Shown here piece after piece: positions 15,755 through 25,800 of a stretch of DNA of 64,000 nt. Position numbers and translations under genes: made by a program. Within the stretch, counting starts at the first letter, position 1. Each line of letters opens with the position of its first letter. The DNA is taken from positions 41,873-105,872 of the forward strand of contig JABWBA010000003.1 in NCBI GenBank assembly GCA_013360745.1, read 5' to 3'. The stretch comes from Chthonomonadales bacterium. Its GTDB lineage: Bacteria > Armatimonadota > Chthonomonadetes > Chthonomonadales > CAJBBX01. The notes under the pieces are model-generated. The model was not told the DNA's origin and did not search any database. It saw only the letters and a program-made list of their open reading frames with translations.

Positions 15755-16881
15755 ACGATTCCACGATCCGTGCATGGGCGGAGATCGATCTATCCGCTGT
15801 ACTGGACAATCTGGCCTCCATGCGCGCCTATGTAAGCCCAGCGTCGGTACTCGCGGTGGTAAAAGGTGATGCGTATGGGCACAGTATTCGGGCGGTAGCT
15901 CCGCCCATCGCCGCTCGGTTTCCCGACGCTGTCTTCGGCGTGGCGAGCGCAGGCGAGGCGGCAGCCGTCCGATCGCTTATTCCACAATCGCCCATACTGA
16001 TCCTGGGACCGTGCCTGCCCGACGAGGCAGCGTCCATCATCGAGATGAACGCGAGTACGGTGCTCAGTGACATTCCGTTCGCGCAAGCGTTGAACGCCGC
16101 CGCTCTCCGTGCCAACGCCGTGGGCCGGGTCCATATTGAGATTGACACAGGCATGGGCCGCCACGGCGTTGTTGCGGACGATGCGCTCACGATTGCGGAG
16201 TACGTCGCGACGAGCCCGGCTCTCCAACTCGACGGGATCATGACCCATTTCTCCGATGCCGAAAGGGATCGCGAATGGACCGGAACGCAACTGCTCCGAT
16301 TCCGTGCGATCGAGCGAACCCTGCAGGACCATGGCATCCATGCTCGGACCCGACACGCCTGCAATACGGCCGCTATGCTCCTCTATCCGGAGATGTGGTT
16401 CGAGATGGTTCGCCCCGGGCTAGGCCTCTACGGCATATTGCCCGAGCTCCCCCCGGGGACCGATGTGCCGCATCTCCGCCCTGCGCTCGCCCTTCGCGCA
16501 CGCGTGCTTCTGGTACGTACCTTGCAGGCGGGGGCGTTCATCAGCTATGGCAGAACCGTCCGACTGCGGCGCCGCAGCCGGATCGCCGTCCTTGGGATCG
16601 GCTACGCGGACGGTATCCCCCGCGAACTGGGCAATCGAGGATCGGTCCTCATCCGAGGCAAGCGGGTTCCGATCATCGGGCGCATCTGCATGGATGTCAC
16701 TCTGGCCGATGTCACCGATCTGGACGATGTTGCCCCCGGTGAGATCGCGACCGTTATCGGGAGCGATGGGGCCGAAGTGATCCGCGTCGAGGAGATCGCA
16801 CGCCTGCTGGGAACGACCGAACACGAGATAACCACACGGCTCGGAGCCCGTGCGCCCAGAAGGTCGGTTGGGCTGTGCTAG
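15751..16881 (+). CDS. alr: Alanine racemase
   Basis: A 376-residue PLP enzyme of fold type III. The PLP lysine lies in LAVVKGDAYGH (~residue 38), followed by EIDTGMGRHGV, MTHFSDAE, RPGLGLYGI, the second-base Tyr in ISYGRTVRL, LGIGYADG, and GRICMDVTLADVTD. It interconverts L- and D-alanine for peptidoglycan. Small deviations are VVKGDAYGH for the common VVKANAYGH and CMDVTLADVTD for CMDQ-type motifs. The GTG start (15751) overlaps a short prepilin-like ORF. With ald and the dipeptide epimerase it forms an alanine-handling neighbourhood, though not a single operon. Confidence 0.94.
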   Translation: MNDSTIRAWAEIDLSAVLDNLASMRAYVSPASVLAVVKGDAYGHSIRAVAPPIAARFPDAVFGVASAGEAAAVRSLIPQSPILILGPCLPDEAASIIEMNASTVLSDIPFAQALNAAALRANAVGRVHIEIDTGMGRHGVVADDALTIAEYVATSPALQLDGIMTHFSDAERDREWTGTQLLRFRAIERTLQDHGIHARTRHACNTAAMLLYPEMWFEMVRPGLGLYGILPELPPGTDVPHLRPALALRARVLLVRTLQAGAFISYGRTVRLRRRSRIAVLGIGYADGIPRELGNRGSVLIRGKRVPIIGRICMDVTLADVTDLDDVAPGEIATVIGSDGAEVIRVEEIARLLGTTEHEITTRLGARAPRRSVGLC

Positions 16882-16977
16882 AATGCATTATCCCGTTTCT
16901 GCATACGTCGGAGGACGATGGTCCGACACGAGCCGCCAACCGGCGCCATCCGCATATCCCAGTCGATCGATCGAGTT

Positions 16978-16987
16978 AGGTTAACCT
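16978..16987. promoter_or_regulatory. Perfect 10-base palindrome at the FmdB-type start
   Basis: AGGTTAACCT (16978-16987) ends 2 bases before the ATG at 16990 and covers its likely Shine-Dalgarno. It could be a small operator or chance. The rest of the 108-base gap after alr holds an imperfect GTCGGA/TCCGAC stem at 16907-16927 and no convincing promoter. Confidence 0.2.
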
Positions 16988-16989
16988 GA

Positions 16990-17232
16990 ATGCCGATATA
17001 TGAGTTCCGCTGTGCCGATTGCGCGCTCGTATTCGATACCATCGTGCGCACGGCAACCATCGCTGGCGTTGTATGCCCGAACTGCGGGTCCCGTCAACTC
17101 ACCAAACTGATCTCGGCCTTCGCAGTAAGCCGGAATCTCGCTCCCTGCGGCCGGTCCTCAGCGGAACGAGCGGAAGGGTGCGGATCGGAGACCGGGCCCG
17201 CGCCATGCGCCGGATGCTGCGAACGGAGCTGA
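16990..17232 (+). CDS. FmdB-type zinc ribbon protein
   Basis: An 80-residue protein starting MPIYEFRCADCALVFDTIV, followed by VVCPNCGS: two CxxC knuckles of the FmdB/CxxC_CXXC_SSSS putative regulatory family, usually encoding a short zinc ribbon with a variable tail. Here the tail is Cys/Ser-rich (CGRSSAERAEGCGSETGPAPCAGCCERS), as is common in the family. The function is poorly known; FmdB was first noted next to formamidase genes. It is 7 bases upstream of the Ppx/GppA gene and likely co-transcribed with it. Confidence 0.88.
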   Translation: MPIYEFRCADCALVFDTIVRTATIAGVVCPNCGSRQLTKLISAFAVSRNLAPCGRSSAERAEGCGSETGPAPCAGCCERS

Positions 17233-17239
17233 GGGAGCG

Positions 17240-18247
17240 ATGTCGATCGGCGCCTCTCGTTCCAAGGTCGTTCGCTACGCCGTCCTGGACATCGGGTCGA
17301 ACACCGTCAAGCTGACGATCGTCGAGCAAGTTCCCACCGGATTCTATAAACCGATCGTCGATGTCAGCGCGACGACCCGCCTCGGAGAGGACATCCAGGC
17401 CCGGCGTCTCACGCCGGCAGCGATAGATCGGACCATCGACATGCTGCTACAGAGCCTGGCCGTGTGCGCCAGATATGAGGTGACCGCGCTCGCGACGGCG
17501 GCGACTTCGGCGGTGCGAGATGCGGTCAACGCCGACGAGTTCGTCGGTCGCGCGGCTGAGTATGGCATTTGCGTTACGGTCCTCACCGGCGATGAGGAAG
17601 CGCGCCTTTCGACTCTGGCCGTCGTCACCGATCCCGATCTCGATCTGGATGGACCGATTACGATGGTGGATATCGGCGGAGGCAGCACCGAGATTGCGAT
17701 ATTCGAGCCAGGCCACGGACAGGACCGACGGAGCCTGCAGCTGGGCTGTGTTCGCCTGACCGAAGCGATTCTGAAGAGTGACCCGACCACACTCCAAGAG
17801 ATGCAGGCTGCCCGACAAGCCGTTTCGGAATCGATGCAGGGCCGACCGCCGGTGATCGAAGGCGCCCCGCTCATCGGCGTTGGCGGCACAATGACGAACA
17901 TGGGGCGCGTCTGTCTGGCCCGTACTGGCCTCTCAGCCAACCTGCACGGTCTGTCTCTCAGCATGGACGAAGTGCGGGCGCAGATCGATCTCTATGCGAG
18001 CCGGCCGATCGCCGAACGCAAGCAGATCGCAGGCCTTGATCCGGAACGAGCCGACATCATCCTCGCTGGCGCATTGATCCTTGAAGGCGCCATGGACTCG
18101 GCCAGGATCGGCTCCGCGACGGTTAGCTGCCGTGGCCTTCGATGGGGCGTGCTCTACGATCGCTTTCAGGTGACGACGGAGCCTTCTACCCCACCCCAGG
18201 CCGGCTCAGTTCGGGCGATGCACCTGCCGGTCGGAGCAAATCGGTGA
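17240..18247 (+). CDS. Ppx/GppA family exopolyphosphatase / guanosine pentaphosphate phosphatase
   Basis: Actin-fold signatures are clear: YAVLDIGSNTVKLTI at the N-terminus, LATAATSAVRDAVNADEF, ICVTVLTGDEEARLS, ITMVDIGGGSTEIAIF, LQLGCVRLTE, and IGVGGTMTNMGRV. At 335 residues it has the two-domain core without the C-terminal HD extension of long Ppx proteins. Members degrade polyphosphate and/or convert pppGpp to ppGpp; which applies here is undecided. The stop overlaps the GTG start of the downstream membrane protein (GTGA). Confidence 0.93.
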   Translation: MSIGASRSKVVRYAVLDIGSNTVKLTIVEQVPTGFYKPIVDVSATTRLGEDIQARRLTPAAIDRTIDMLLQSLAVCARYEVTALATAATSAVRDAVNADEFVGRAAEYGICVTVLTGDEEARLSTLAVVTDPDLDLDGPITMVDIGGGSTEIAIFEPGHGQDRRSLQLGCVRLTEAILKSDPTTLQEMQAARQAVSESMQGRPPVIEGAPLIGVGGTMTNMGRVCLARTGLSANLHGLSLSMDEVRAQIDLYASRPIAERKQIAGLDPERADIILAGALILEGAMDSARIGSATVSCRGLRWGVLYDRFQVTTEPSTPPQAGSVRAMHLPVGANR

Positions 18248-18900
18248 GGGACTTCGAGTACGAGCGCCGCCTGGCCCGCCAGCCCCGCCGATCGCGGCGT
18301 CAGGCGATACGCCGGTGGATGATCGGATGCGGTCTGCTGATCCTAGTCGCAGTGATCGCGACGGCCATCGGCGCCCTGTACGCGATCTCCGGCCAGGAAC
18401 ATGCGCCGGTGCTCACCGGTGCGGATCATACGCGGGTCGCCACGGAAGTTGACAAGGTAATGAAGACCGTCGAAGCGGTTCGGCGCGACGCCGCGAAGGG
18501 AGTCCAGCGCAAGTTCGAACTCACCGTATCCGACGAACAGCTGAACCTTCTGCTTGCTGAGGATAAGGAAGTCCGTCGTCGGCTCCGATCGCGGCATATC
18601 GAAGAGGCATGGGTGCTGATCGGCGATGGAGAGGTCCGCGCCAATGCCATCCGCTCCATGAGCGGAATCAATGTCCAGATCCAGGCGGCGCTCAAGCCGG
18701 AGATCGCGGGAGGTCAGACCGTCCACGTCTCGATCGTCCGGCTTAAGGTCGGCCGCATCACCATGCCGCCGGGCGCAGGGCAAGACCTGGCCGATGAGCT
18801 CGGCCGTCTGGTGAGCTCCCGGATCACCGATACGAAAGCGCGGATCACCGAGATCAAGATCGCAGACAACCGCATCGAACTTCGAGGGGTCACCCGCTGA
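18244..18900 (+). CDS. Single-pass membrane-anchored protein, YpmS/DUF2140-like impression
   Basis: From GTG 18244 (overlapping the ppx-like stop) the protein has 218 residues: an Arg-rich cytoplasmic tail (ERRLARQPRRSRRQAIRRW), one membrane helix (IGCGLLILVAVIATAIGALYAI) and an extracytoplasmic domain. The segment FELTVSDEQLNLLLAED followed by beta-rich sequence resembles YpmS-type (DUF2140) anchored domains, where a similar T-D-E-Q-L-N motif occurs, but this is from memory and moderate at best. The track start at 18142 is rejected because those 34 codons lie inside ppx. It ends 98 bases from a convergent gene. Confidence 0.7.
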   Translation: MRDFEYERRLARQPRRSRRQAIRRWMIGCGLLILVAVIATAIGALYAISGQEHAPVLTGADHTRVATEVDKVMKTVEAVRRDAAKGVQRKFELTVSDEQLNLLLAEDKEVRRRLRSRHIEEAWVLIGDGEVRANAIRSMSGINVQIQAALKPEIAGGQTVHVSIVRLKVGRITMPPGAGQDLADELGRLVSSRITDTKARITEIKIADNRIELRGVTR

Positions 18901-18998
18901 GATCCTGCGGACGGACACCTCCCGCCTCCGTATACCCGTTACGCATGGTCACCCCGGTGATGGGCCGGATCGGAGCGTTGCGCGCCCCGTCGCCAGCG

Positions 18999-20675
18999 TC
19001 ATCCGGCGGCAGCCGACCACGACAGATAGGCGCCGGAAAGATTTCGCACCGTATAACCGTGCTGGTGAAGGATCCGGCAGGCATAGTACGACCGCTGGCC
19101 CGATCGACAGTATACGATGATCTCTCGGTCTCGGGGCAGCTCGTCCATTCGCGCCCGTAGCTGGCTCAGAGGGATCGTCATCGCGGACGGGATCACGCCC
19201 GACACGCATTCCGCTTCCTCCCGGACATCCAGCAGGCAGGTCGTCTCCGTATCACAGGAACCGATGTCGGAACAATGAGCGACGTGGACATCGCCTCGCA
19301 GCACGTTCCCGGCCGCCATTCCAGCGATGTTCACGGGATCCTTGGCAGAGCCGAATGGGGGAGCATACGCGAGCTCGAGATCCGCGATCTGGTCGACCGT
19401 CAGGCCTGATTGGATCGCCGTCGCAAGGACATCGATCCTCTTATCCACACCCGACAAACCGACAACCTGAGCGCCCAATAGCCGACCATTGCCCGGATCG
19501 TACAGCAGTTTCATGGCGAGGGGCGAGGCGCCAGGATAGTAACTCGCGTGATCCATCGGATGGACGTGGATCGCCTGATAGCTCAAACCGGCCTGATCCA
19601 GCATTCTGGCATTCGCTCCCGTGCCGGCGGCCGCGAGGTTGAAGATTCGGAGAATGCCCGTTCCGAAGGAACCGCGATAGGCGGACGCCCGGCCCATGAT
19701 CGCATCGGCAGCAATGCGCCCCTGGCGGTTCGCCGGGCCCGCCAGAGGCAGAAGCATCGGCCGACCGGTAACACCGTGGATCACCTCGACGGCATCGCCC
19801 ACGGCCCAGATGTGGGGGTCGCTCGTCTGCATCTGTTCATCCACCTTGATCCCGCCCGTTATCCCGATGGTCAACCCCGCGCCTTTCGCGAGCGTCGTTT
19901 CCGGTCGAACGCCCATGGCCAGCAGCACCACATCGCCGGGAATGCGGGAACCGTCCTCAAGGACCGCCACCGATGCCATGGCCCCATCGGAGGCGTCCGG
20001 ATCATCGAACGATCGAACGGCCTTGCCCAGATGCAGATCCACGCCATGCTGGCGAAGCTCGGCGTGAACGCGACATGCCATGTCCGCATCAAGAAACCCT
20101 GCCACATGGGGCAACGCCTCGATCAGAGCCACGGGATGGCCGCGGCGGACCAGCTGCTCGGCCATTTCGAGGCCGATGTAGCCCCCGCCGACGATCACCG
20201 CCCTGCCTCCACTGCGATCGGCCAGATAGGCGTCCAGGTCACGGGCGTCCGGGATGTTCCGAAGAACGAAGTGGCCCGGGCGCTCGATCCCGGGTATCGG
20301 GGGACGCAGCGGGGTCGATCCGGGTGCAAGGATCAGTGCATCATAGGCCTCGGTATAGACGCGATCGGTGTCCAGATCCTTCAGGGTTACCGTTCGCCCC
20401 TGCCGGTCGATCTCAATCGCCTCCGTACGGACGCGAATATCGAGGTTCATGCGGGCCTTGAGGACTTCTGGCGATTGGACGAGCAAGCCGTGCCAGTCGG
20501 AGATCTCACCGCCAACGAAATAGGGTAAACCGCAGTTCGCGAAGGATGCGTACGGTCCGCGCTCCACTACGATGATTTCGGCCTCCTCAGAGAGCCGACG
20601 TGCCCTTGCGGCCGCGCTTGCGCCGCCCGCTACACCTCCGATTACGATGATCCTGCGATGCATGAATGTTCCCAT
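18999..20675 (-). CDS. CoA-disulfide reductase-type flavoprotein with C-terminal rhodanese domain
   Basis: An FAD/NAD(P) pyridine nucleotide-disulfide oxidoreductase (IIVIGGVAGGASAAARARR; second dinucleotide fold AVIVGGGYIGLEMAEQL; IWAVGDAVEV). It has the single redox Cys in FANCGLPYFVGG (~residue 46), typical of CoA-disulfide and persulfide reductases. Residues ~465-558 form a rhodanese domain with active-site loop YCRSGQRS. Such fusions reduce CoA-disulfides, CoA-persulfide or polysulfide. Two starts are possible: ATG 20675, preceded by GGGAAAGGCGT and chosen, and ATG 20663, which begins the conserved fold. The gene is transcribed divergently from dxs. Confidence 0.92.
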   Translation of the reverse strand: MGTFMHRRIIVIGGVAGGASAAARARRLSEEAEIIVVERGPYASFANCGLPYFVGGEISDWHGLLVQSPEVLKARMNLDIRVRTEAIEIDRQGRTVTLKDLDTDRVYTEAYDALILAPGSTPLRPPIPGIERPGHFVLRNIPDARDLDAYLADRSGGRAVIVGGGYIGLEMAEQLVRRGHPVALIEALPHVAGFLDADMACRVHAELRQHGVDLHLGKAVRSFDDPDASDGAMASVAVLEDGSRIPGDVVLLAMGVRPETTLAKGAGLTIGITGGIKVDEQMQTSDPHIWAVGDAVEVIHGVTGRPMLLPLAGPANRQGRIAADAIMGRASAYRGSFGTGILRIFNLAAAGTGANARMLDQAGLSYQAIHVHPMDHASYYPGASPLAMKLLYDPGNGRLLGAQVVGLSGVDKRIDVLATAIQSGLTVDQIADLELAYAPPFGSAKDPVNIAGMAAGNVLRGDVHVAHCSDIGSCDTETTCLLDVREEAECVSGVIPSAMTIPLSQLRARMDELPRDREIIVYCRSGQRSYYACRILHQHGYTVRNLSGAYLSWSAAAG

Positions 20676-20833
20676 ACGCCTTTCCCGGGCGATCATACCC
20701 TCTGCCCGTAATGGGGTTCGCGCCCCTATCGGCGCGCCCCGTTACCATTACGCGAAATCGCATCCCCAGGATGCATAGAACCGGTGATGGTACAATCATC
20801 CTTGATTCCGTGGAAGGTGTTAGGGCATAAGGC

Positions 20834-22792
20834 ATGGGCGATCTTCTCGCCAGGATCCAGCGACCATCCGATCTGAAGGAGCTGAGACCCGAAGAGCTGG
20901 TTCGATTAGCCGAGGAACTCCGTTCGGCGATCGTCGATCATCTCTCAGAGACAGGAGGGCACTTCGCATCGAATCTCGGCGCAGTGGATCTGATCGTAGC
21001 CCTGCACGCCGTATACGATCCGCCAAGAGACCGACTGGTCTTCGATGTTGGGCACCAATGCTACGCCCATAAAATGCTCACCGGTCGACTCGCCGACTTT
21101 CCCACGTTGCGACAGTACGGCGGTATCAGCGGCTTCCTCCGAATGGATGAGAGCGTTTATGACGCCTTCGGCGCCGGCCATGCGAGCACATCGATCTCGG
21201 CAGCCTATGGATTCGCGATGGCGCGCGATCTCTCCGGCGGCGACGAATCCGTCGTTGCCATCATCGGCGATGCAGGCATGACGGGAGGCCTCGCGTTCGA
21301 AGGCCTCAATAACGCCGGCCACAGCGGGCGCAAGTTCACCGTGGTCCTCAATGACAACGCGATGTCCATCGCTCCAAACGTCGGCGCCCTGGCCCGTTAT
21401 CTCGCGCTGCTGCGGACCACCGATTGGTATCAGCACCTGGAGCGCCGTACCCAGGGAGTGCTCAGGCGATTGCCGGCTGGCGATGTGGCAGCCCGTGCGG
21501 CCGACGGACTCTTCAAACATTCCATCACCAACCTCATCGCTCCTGAGCGGACCGGTGTCATGTTCGAACAGATGGGTTTTCAATACATCGGGCCGCTGGA
21601 TGGTCATGATCTGCCGCTTCTGCTTGACGTCTTTCAACAGGTCCGGCGGATGGACGGGCCGGTTCTCGTGCACCTGATCACCGTCAAAGGCAAGGGCTAC
21701 GATCTGGCGGAGGAGAACGCGCGCAAATACCATGCCGTCACGCCCTTTGAACCGGCAACCGGCCAGGTGCATTCGCCTGCCGGCGGCGCCACCTTCACCT
21801 CAGTATTCGCGGACACTCTGGTATCACTCGCGGAAGCGGACCCGGACCTGGTCGGCATCACGGCCGCCATGCCCGACGGAACCGGCATCGCGAAACTCCA
21901 CAGCCGTTTCCCGGATCGCGCTGTCGATACCGGCATCGCAGAAGGCCATGCGGTATGCTTCGCTGCCGGTCTGGCTGCCGCGGGCAAGCGACCGGTCGTG
22001 GCAATCTACTCCACTTTTCTGCAGCGCGCGTACGATATGATCCTGCACGATGTCGCGCTGCAACGGCTTCCCGTCCTGTTCGCGATTGATCGGGCTGGCC
22101 TGGTCGGAGAGGACGGCGGCACGCATCATGGGGCGTTCGACCTGACCTACCTGCGCCCGGTTCCCGGATTGACGCTCATGGCTCCATCCGATGGCCCTGA
22201 GCTCGCCGCCATGCTCCGCTTCGCCCACGACCATGTGCGCAGTCCCGACGCGTCGCCCATCGCAATCCGCTATCCGAGAGGATCGACCGTGGAACCGGAC
22301 GGCGCTCCGGCACCAACCCCTATTCGGATGGGCAAGGCCGAGGTGATAACGACGGGCGACGATGCCGCGATCATCGCCATTGGGTCGATGGTTCCGATTG
22401 CGACACGCGCCGCCTCGATTCTCGAAGCGGAGGGCGTTCATGTAGCCGTAGTAAACGCCCGTTTCGTCAAACCGATCGATGAAGAGACGATCGTTGAGAT
22501 CGCGATCCGAACCCCGCGACTACTGGTTGCCGAGGAAAATACCTGTATCGGCGGGTTTGGCGACGCTGTCCGTGAAGTCCTTATGCGGGCGGCGTTGAGC
22601 GATGTCACCGTCCGGCATATGGCCTTACCGGATCGTTTCGTTGAGCACGGTACGCAAGCGACACTGCGCGGGCTATGCCGCCTTACGGCCGAGGATTTCG
22701 CCGCGGAGATTCGGGAGATGCTCCGAACTCGGGCCGGGAATACCCCGGCCGATCGATCGCTGGCCACAGCTCAGGTCCACGCGCCATCCTGA
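20834..22792 (+). CDS. dxs: 1-deoxy-D-xylulose-5-phosphate synthase
   Basis: At 652 residues it has all transketolase-like DXS features: GGHFASNLGAVDLIVALH, DVGHQCYAHKMLTGR, ISGFLRMDES, GHASTSISAAYGFA, thiamine-diphosphate motif GDAGMTGGLAFEGLNNAG...NDNAMSIAPNVGAL, PVLVHLITVKGKGY, IAEGHAVCFAAGLA, FLQRAYDMILHDVALQ, DRAGLVGEDGGTHHGAFDLTYLRPVPG, and NTCIGGFGDAVRE. The enzyme condenses pyruvate and glyceraldehyde-3-phosphate to start the MEP isoprenoid route and supply thiamine/pyridoxal precursors. A TACAAT hexamer at 20791-20796 could be its -10, but no -35 is evident. TGGAAGG and AAGG precede the start. Confidence 0.97.
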   Translation: MGDLLARIQRPSDLKELRPEELVRLAEELRSAIVDHLSETGGHFASNLGAVDLIVALHAVYDPPRDRLVFDVGHQCYAHKMLTGRLADFPTLRQYGGISGFLRMDESVYDAFGAGHASTSISAAYGFAMARDLSGGDESVVAIIGDAGMTGGLAFEGLNNAGHSGRKFTVVLNDNAMSIAPNVGALARYLALLRTTDWYQHLERRTQGVLRRLPAGDVAARAADGLFKHSITNLIAPERTGVMFEQMGFQYIGPLDGHDLPLLLDVFQQVRRMDGPVLVHLITVKGKGYDLAEENARKYHAVTPFEPATGQVHSPAGGATFTSVFADTLVSLAEADPDLVGITAAMPDGTGIAKLHSRFPDRAVDTGIAEGHAVCFAAGLAAAGKRPVVAIYSTFLQRAYDMILHDVALQRLPVLFAIDRAGLVGEDGGTHHGAFDLTYLRPVPGLTLMAPSDGPELAAMLRFAHDHVRSPDASPIAIRYPRGSTVEPDGAPAPTPIRMGKAEVITTGDDAAIIAIGSMVPIATRAASILEAEGVHVAVVNARFVKPIDEETIVEIAIRTPRLLVAEENTCIGGFGDAVREVLMRAALSDVTVRHMALPDRFVEHGTQATLRGLCRLTAEDFAAEIREMLRTRAGNTPADRSLATAQVHAPS

Positions 22793-22805
22793 TCTTCTCC
22801 CTCGC

Positions 22806-25800
22806 TCAGTGTTCTACGGTAATCGCGGCGATGCGGACGTCCGGCGCGTCGGAGAGTTCGACCGCGGCCAGCCTCTTGGGCTCTGCCACCGTAATCGTAT
22901 ACCAGAACAGCCTCGCAGGCGGGCCGGGATCACCCACTTTGTTGCGCGTGAAGGGAGCCATATAGGCAACCCGATCGTTCCGTGCCGGAGGGCTCTCCCA
23001 GACCCCGATGGGAAACGAGGTGAACTGCTCGGAGTTGTCCGAAAAACGGAGGGTAACGCCGAGCGATTTTCCGGGAACCACAGCGGCCGCCAGGATGTGC
23101 ACTTTTCGCGCTGGAGCACGACGAGCCTTATCCGATAGAATCGCCCGGTTGCCCGGGCGCACCAGCGTGGGCCCCTGCGAGGATAACCACCGGAAGCTCA
23201 GACTCCGACTTCGCTCCGTGCCAGTTCGGAGCTCGGGCAGCCACAGAGTTGCCGGAACCGGTCCCGTCGTCAGGAACGGCGGCGTGATCTCGGCTGGTAA
23301 TACGGATCCCGTACCATCGAAACCGGCGGCATCCGTATCCCAGCGGCTGAGAACGCCCTTTACCTGTGCATGCGGCGCGAGATCCAGGAACTCCAGTCGA
23401 CCGCCAGCCACCTCCACCAGCGTTACCCGCGTTTCGTATGTCCGTGCTGAGGTGAGCGTCGACCCCCATGTGTCACCCACACGGATGTCCCATACGAGCC
23501 AGTACTTGCCATCGTTCGGCGGCGCAGTCAACCATGCACCAACGTCGCCGATCTCCGTACCCGGCGGCACATCCGCCTTCAGCGGAAAGACCTCATCTTC
23601 CCATACTGCCTCGATGCCGTCCAGGTAATACCAGTGAAAACCAACAGCGACCTGATCCTTCAGCCAGGTCTGATTGCCGCGGTTCTTGATTCCCAGCGGT
23701 ACCGGTATGCGGCGATCCGCGGGCACCCGTGAGGGTGTGTAATCGTTGAAGAACTGCGCCCCGAAGTCGGCCTCGACGATCTGTACTTCCTGCGGCTCGG
23801 TGGGCGCGGTGCGGAGGACATCGCCCTCGATATCGACATCCCACCGAAGAAGATACCGGGACGTGTCGGGACCCGAGAATCGATAGGGAGATCCGTCGGA
23901 TCGAACCGCCGTCACCGGGACTGTAACCGTACATACTGCGCCGGGCGGGACATCCTCGGTCAGCAGCGCGGAGCAATCCGCAAGACCCGCATCGACAAAC
24001 TCCGGCATGCCGTTGCCAGGCCGTAGTTCGAACAGCCTCGCAACGACCTTCGTCGATTTCGCTCGCCATGCCTGGTGTCCGTCATTGCGAACCGTCACCG
24101 AGACGGGACAGCTCGACAACGCCTCCAGAACGCGCGGGAGGGAGCTTCGGACCAGGGTCGCTCGGTACTGCTCGACGCCGTCTCCGTCGATTCGCGCGGT
24201 CATCACAGAGAGAGTTCGAGTACCGGTCTTAGGACTCGGCTTAACGGTTCCGCGCCGATCCATGTTCACCAGTTCCAGATTCAACGCGATATCGCCCGAC
24301 CGATCCGGAACGGGCACCTGCAGGGTGATGTCCAACGGGTCGCCACGCACCACGGTCACCGGCAGGACCACCGCGGGCCCAGAGCCGCCGCCAGCCCATG
24401 TCGCTCGGATCGCGGTCTCACCAGCAGTCCAGGGTACCGGGCTCGGATTGCGCAGACGCAGATGCGCGGAATAGGTTGTACCGGGCAGCAGGACGGTCGG
24501 AAGATCGGAGGCGATGAGATCGAGTGCGTCGCCTGTCGCGCTCTTATAGTGGAGTGTGTTCGCGCGTGTCGTATCCAGATACTGCAGACCGTATTCGACC
24601 GTTGGGCCAATCTCCGTCCCGTTGGCGTAGTCATTCCATGAGTCGATCAGAACCGATGGGACTCCAGACGAGATCGCACGGCGCCACGAGGCTCGATAGG
24701 TCTCGATCGTGCGACGCAAAAGCGGGTGCTCTCCGTCGCCTCGCCCGGGGGTTCCTGCGTAGATTGCGCCAATGGAGATGGCGCCTGTTCGATCCTCAGC
24801 ATATCCATCCCCATCCGCGACTGGCACAAGACCATCGAATCCGGGGCCCATCGTACCAACCGAGAGGAGAATGAGGTGTCTGCCGAACTCCCGGGCATGC
24901 CGCTGTCGAAGGAACACCGCGAGATCAGAAGAAATCGTCATTCCCCGGCCGTCGATGATGACGGTATCCGCCATGCCCGAGCCATTTTCGACCGACAATG
25001 GCGTCTGCAACCGATACCGTGCCGGCACGCACTGCATAAACTCACCGATGGCGCCTGCGAGCGCGGCACGGGGGTCCGAGATCTGCAGTAGTTCCCGCGC
25101 ATCGAGCCACAGGCAAGCCGCAGGGGCATCCGCTCCACCTGCGTCCATCGTCGCTATGGCCGCGGCCAAGGCGGTCAGTGCGAGCCGACCTTCGCGTGAC
25201 GGGCGATAGACCACTGCAGCCGCATCAATACCCGCCTCCCGCATTCTTGAGAGCTGGATGCGATGCCAATCCAGACGATCATAGGAGAACCACGGGCCTG
25301 TCCCGTCCATTGGATGAGTCACAAAGTGGGACAGCCCGTCGGGAGACATCGACGCCTTCAACGGCAGGTCCTTACGCGGGTCACTCTGGTACTCGACATG
25401 GTAACGAACCAGCACGCGCCGCGGGAAGGCCTGGCGCACCAGCGGCCCTGTTCGAGCAGTCACGATTGGACTGGCGATAACGCCCGCGATCCGCCCGGGT
25501 TTCACCTCTACCTCACCCCGCTTGCGAGCCATGGCCGAGGTGCCGGCGCCGACGATCCGTGTATCGGAGCCGCTGACAAACGAGAAGGCCGTAACGCGGG
25601 ACCATTCCCCTTCAGCCAGAGCTCCGTCGATCACGGGCTTCACGGTAAAGACGCGGGCGCATACCAGCGCACCCGGTGCGCCGGCAATAGACGCCACCGG
25701 AGCATCGGTAAAGACCAGCTCGGCCCACTTCGTCGGATCGCTGAGGTCCGCTTCCGTTATCACCGCCGGAGAAACGCTCGTGATCGGCGGATCCCCTTCG

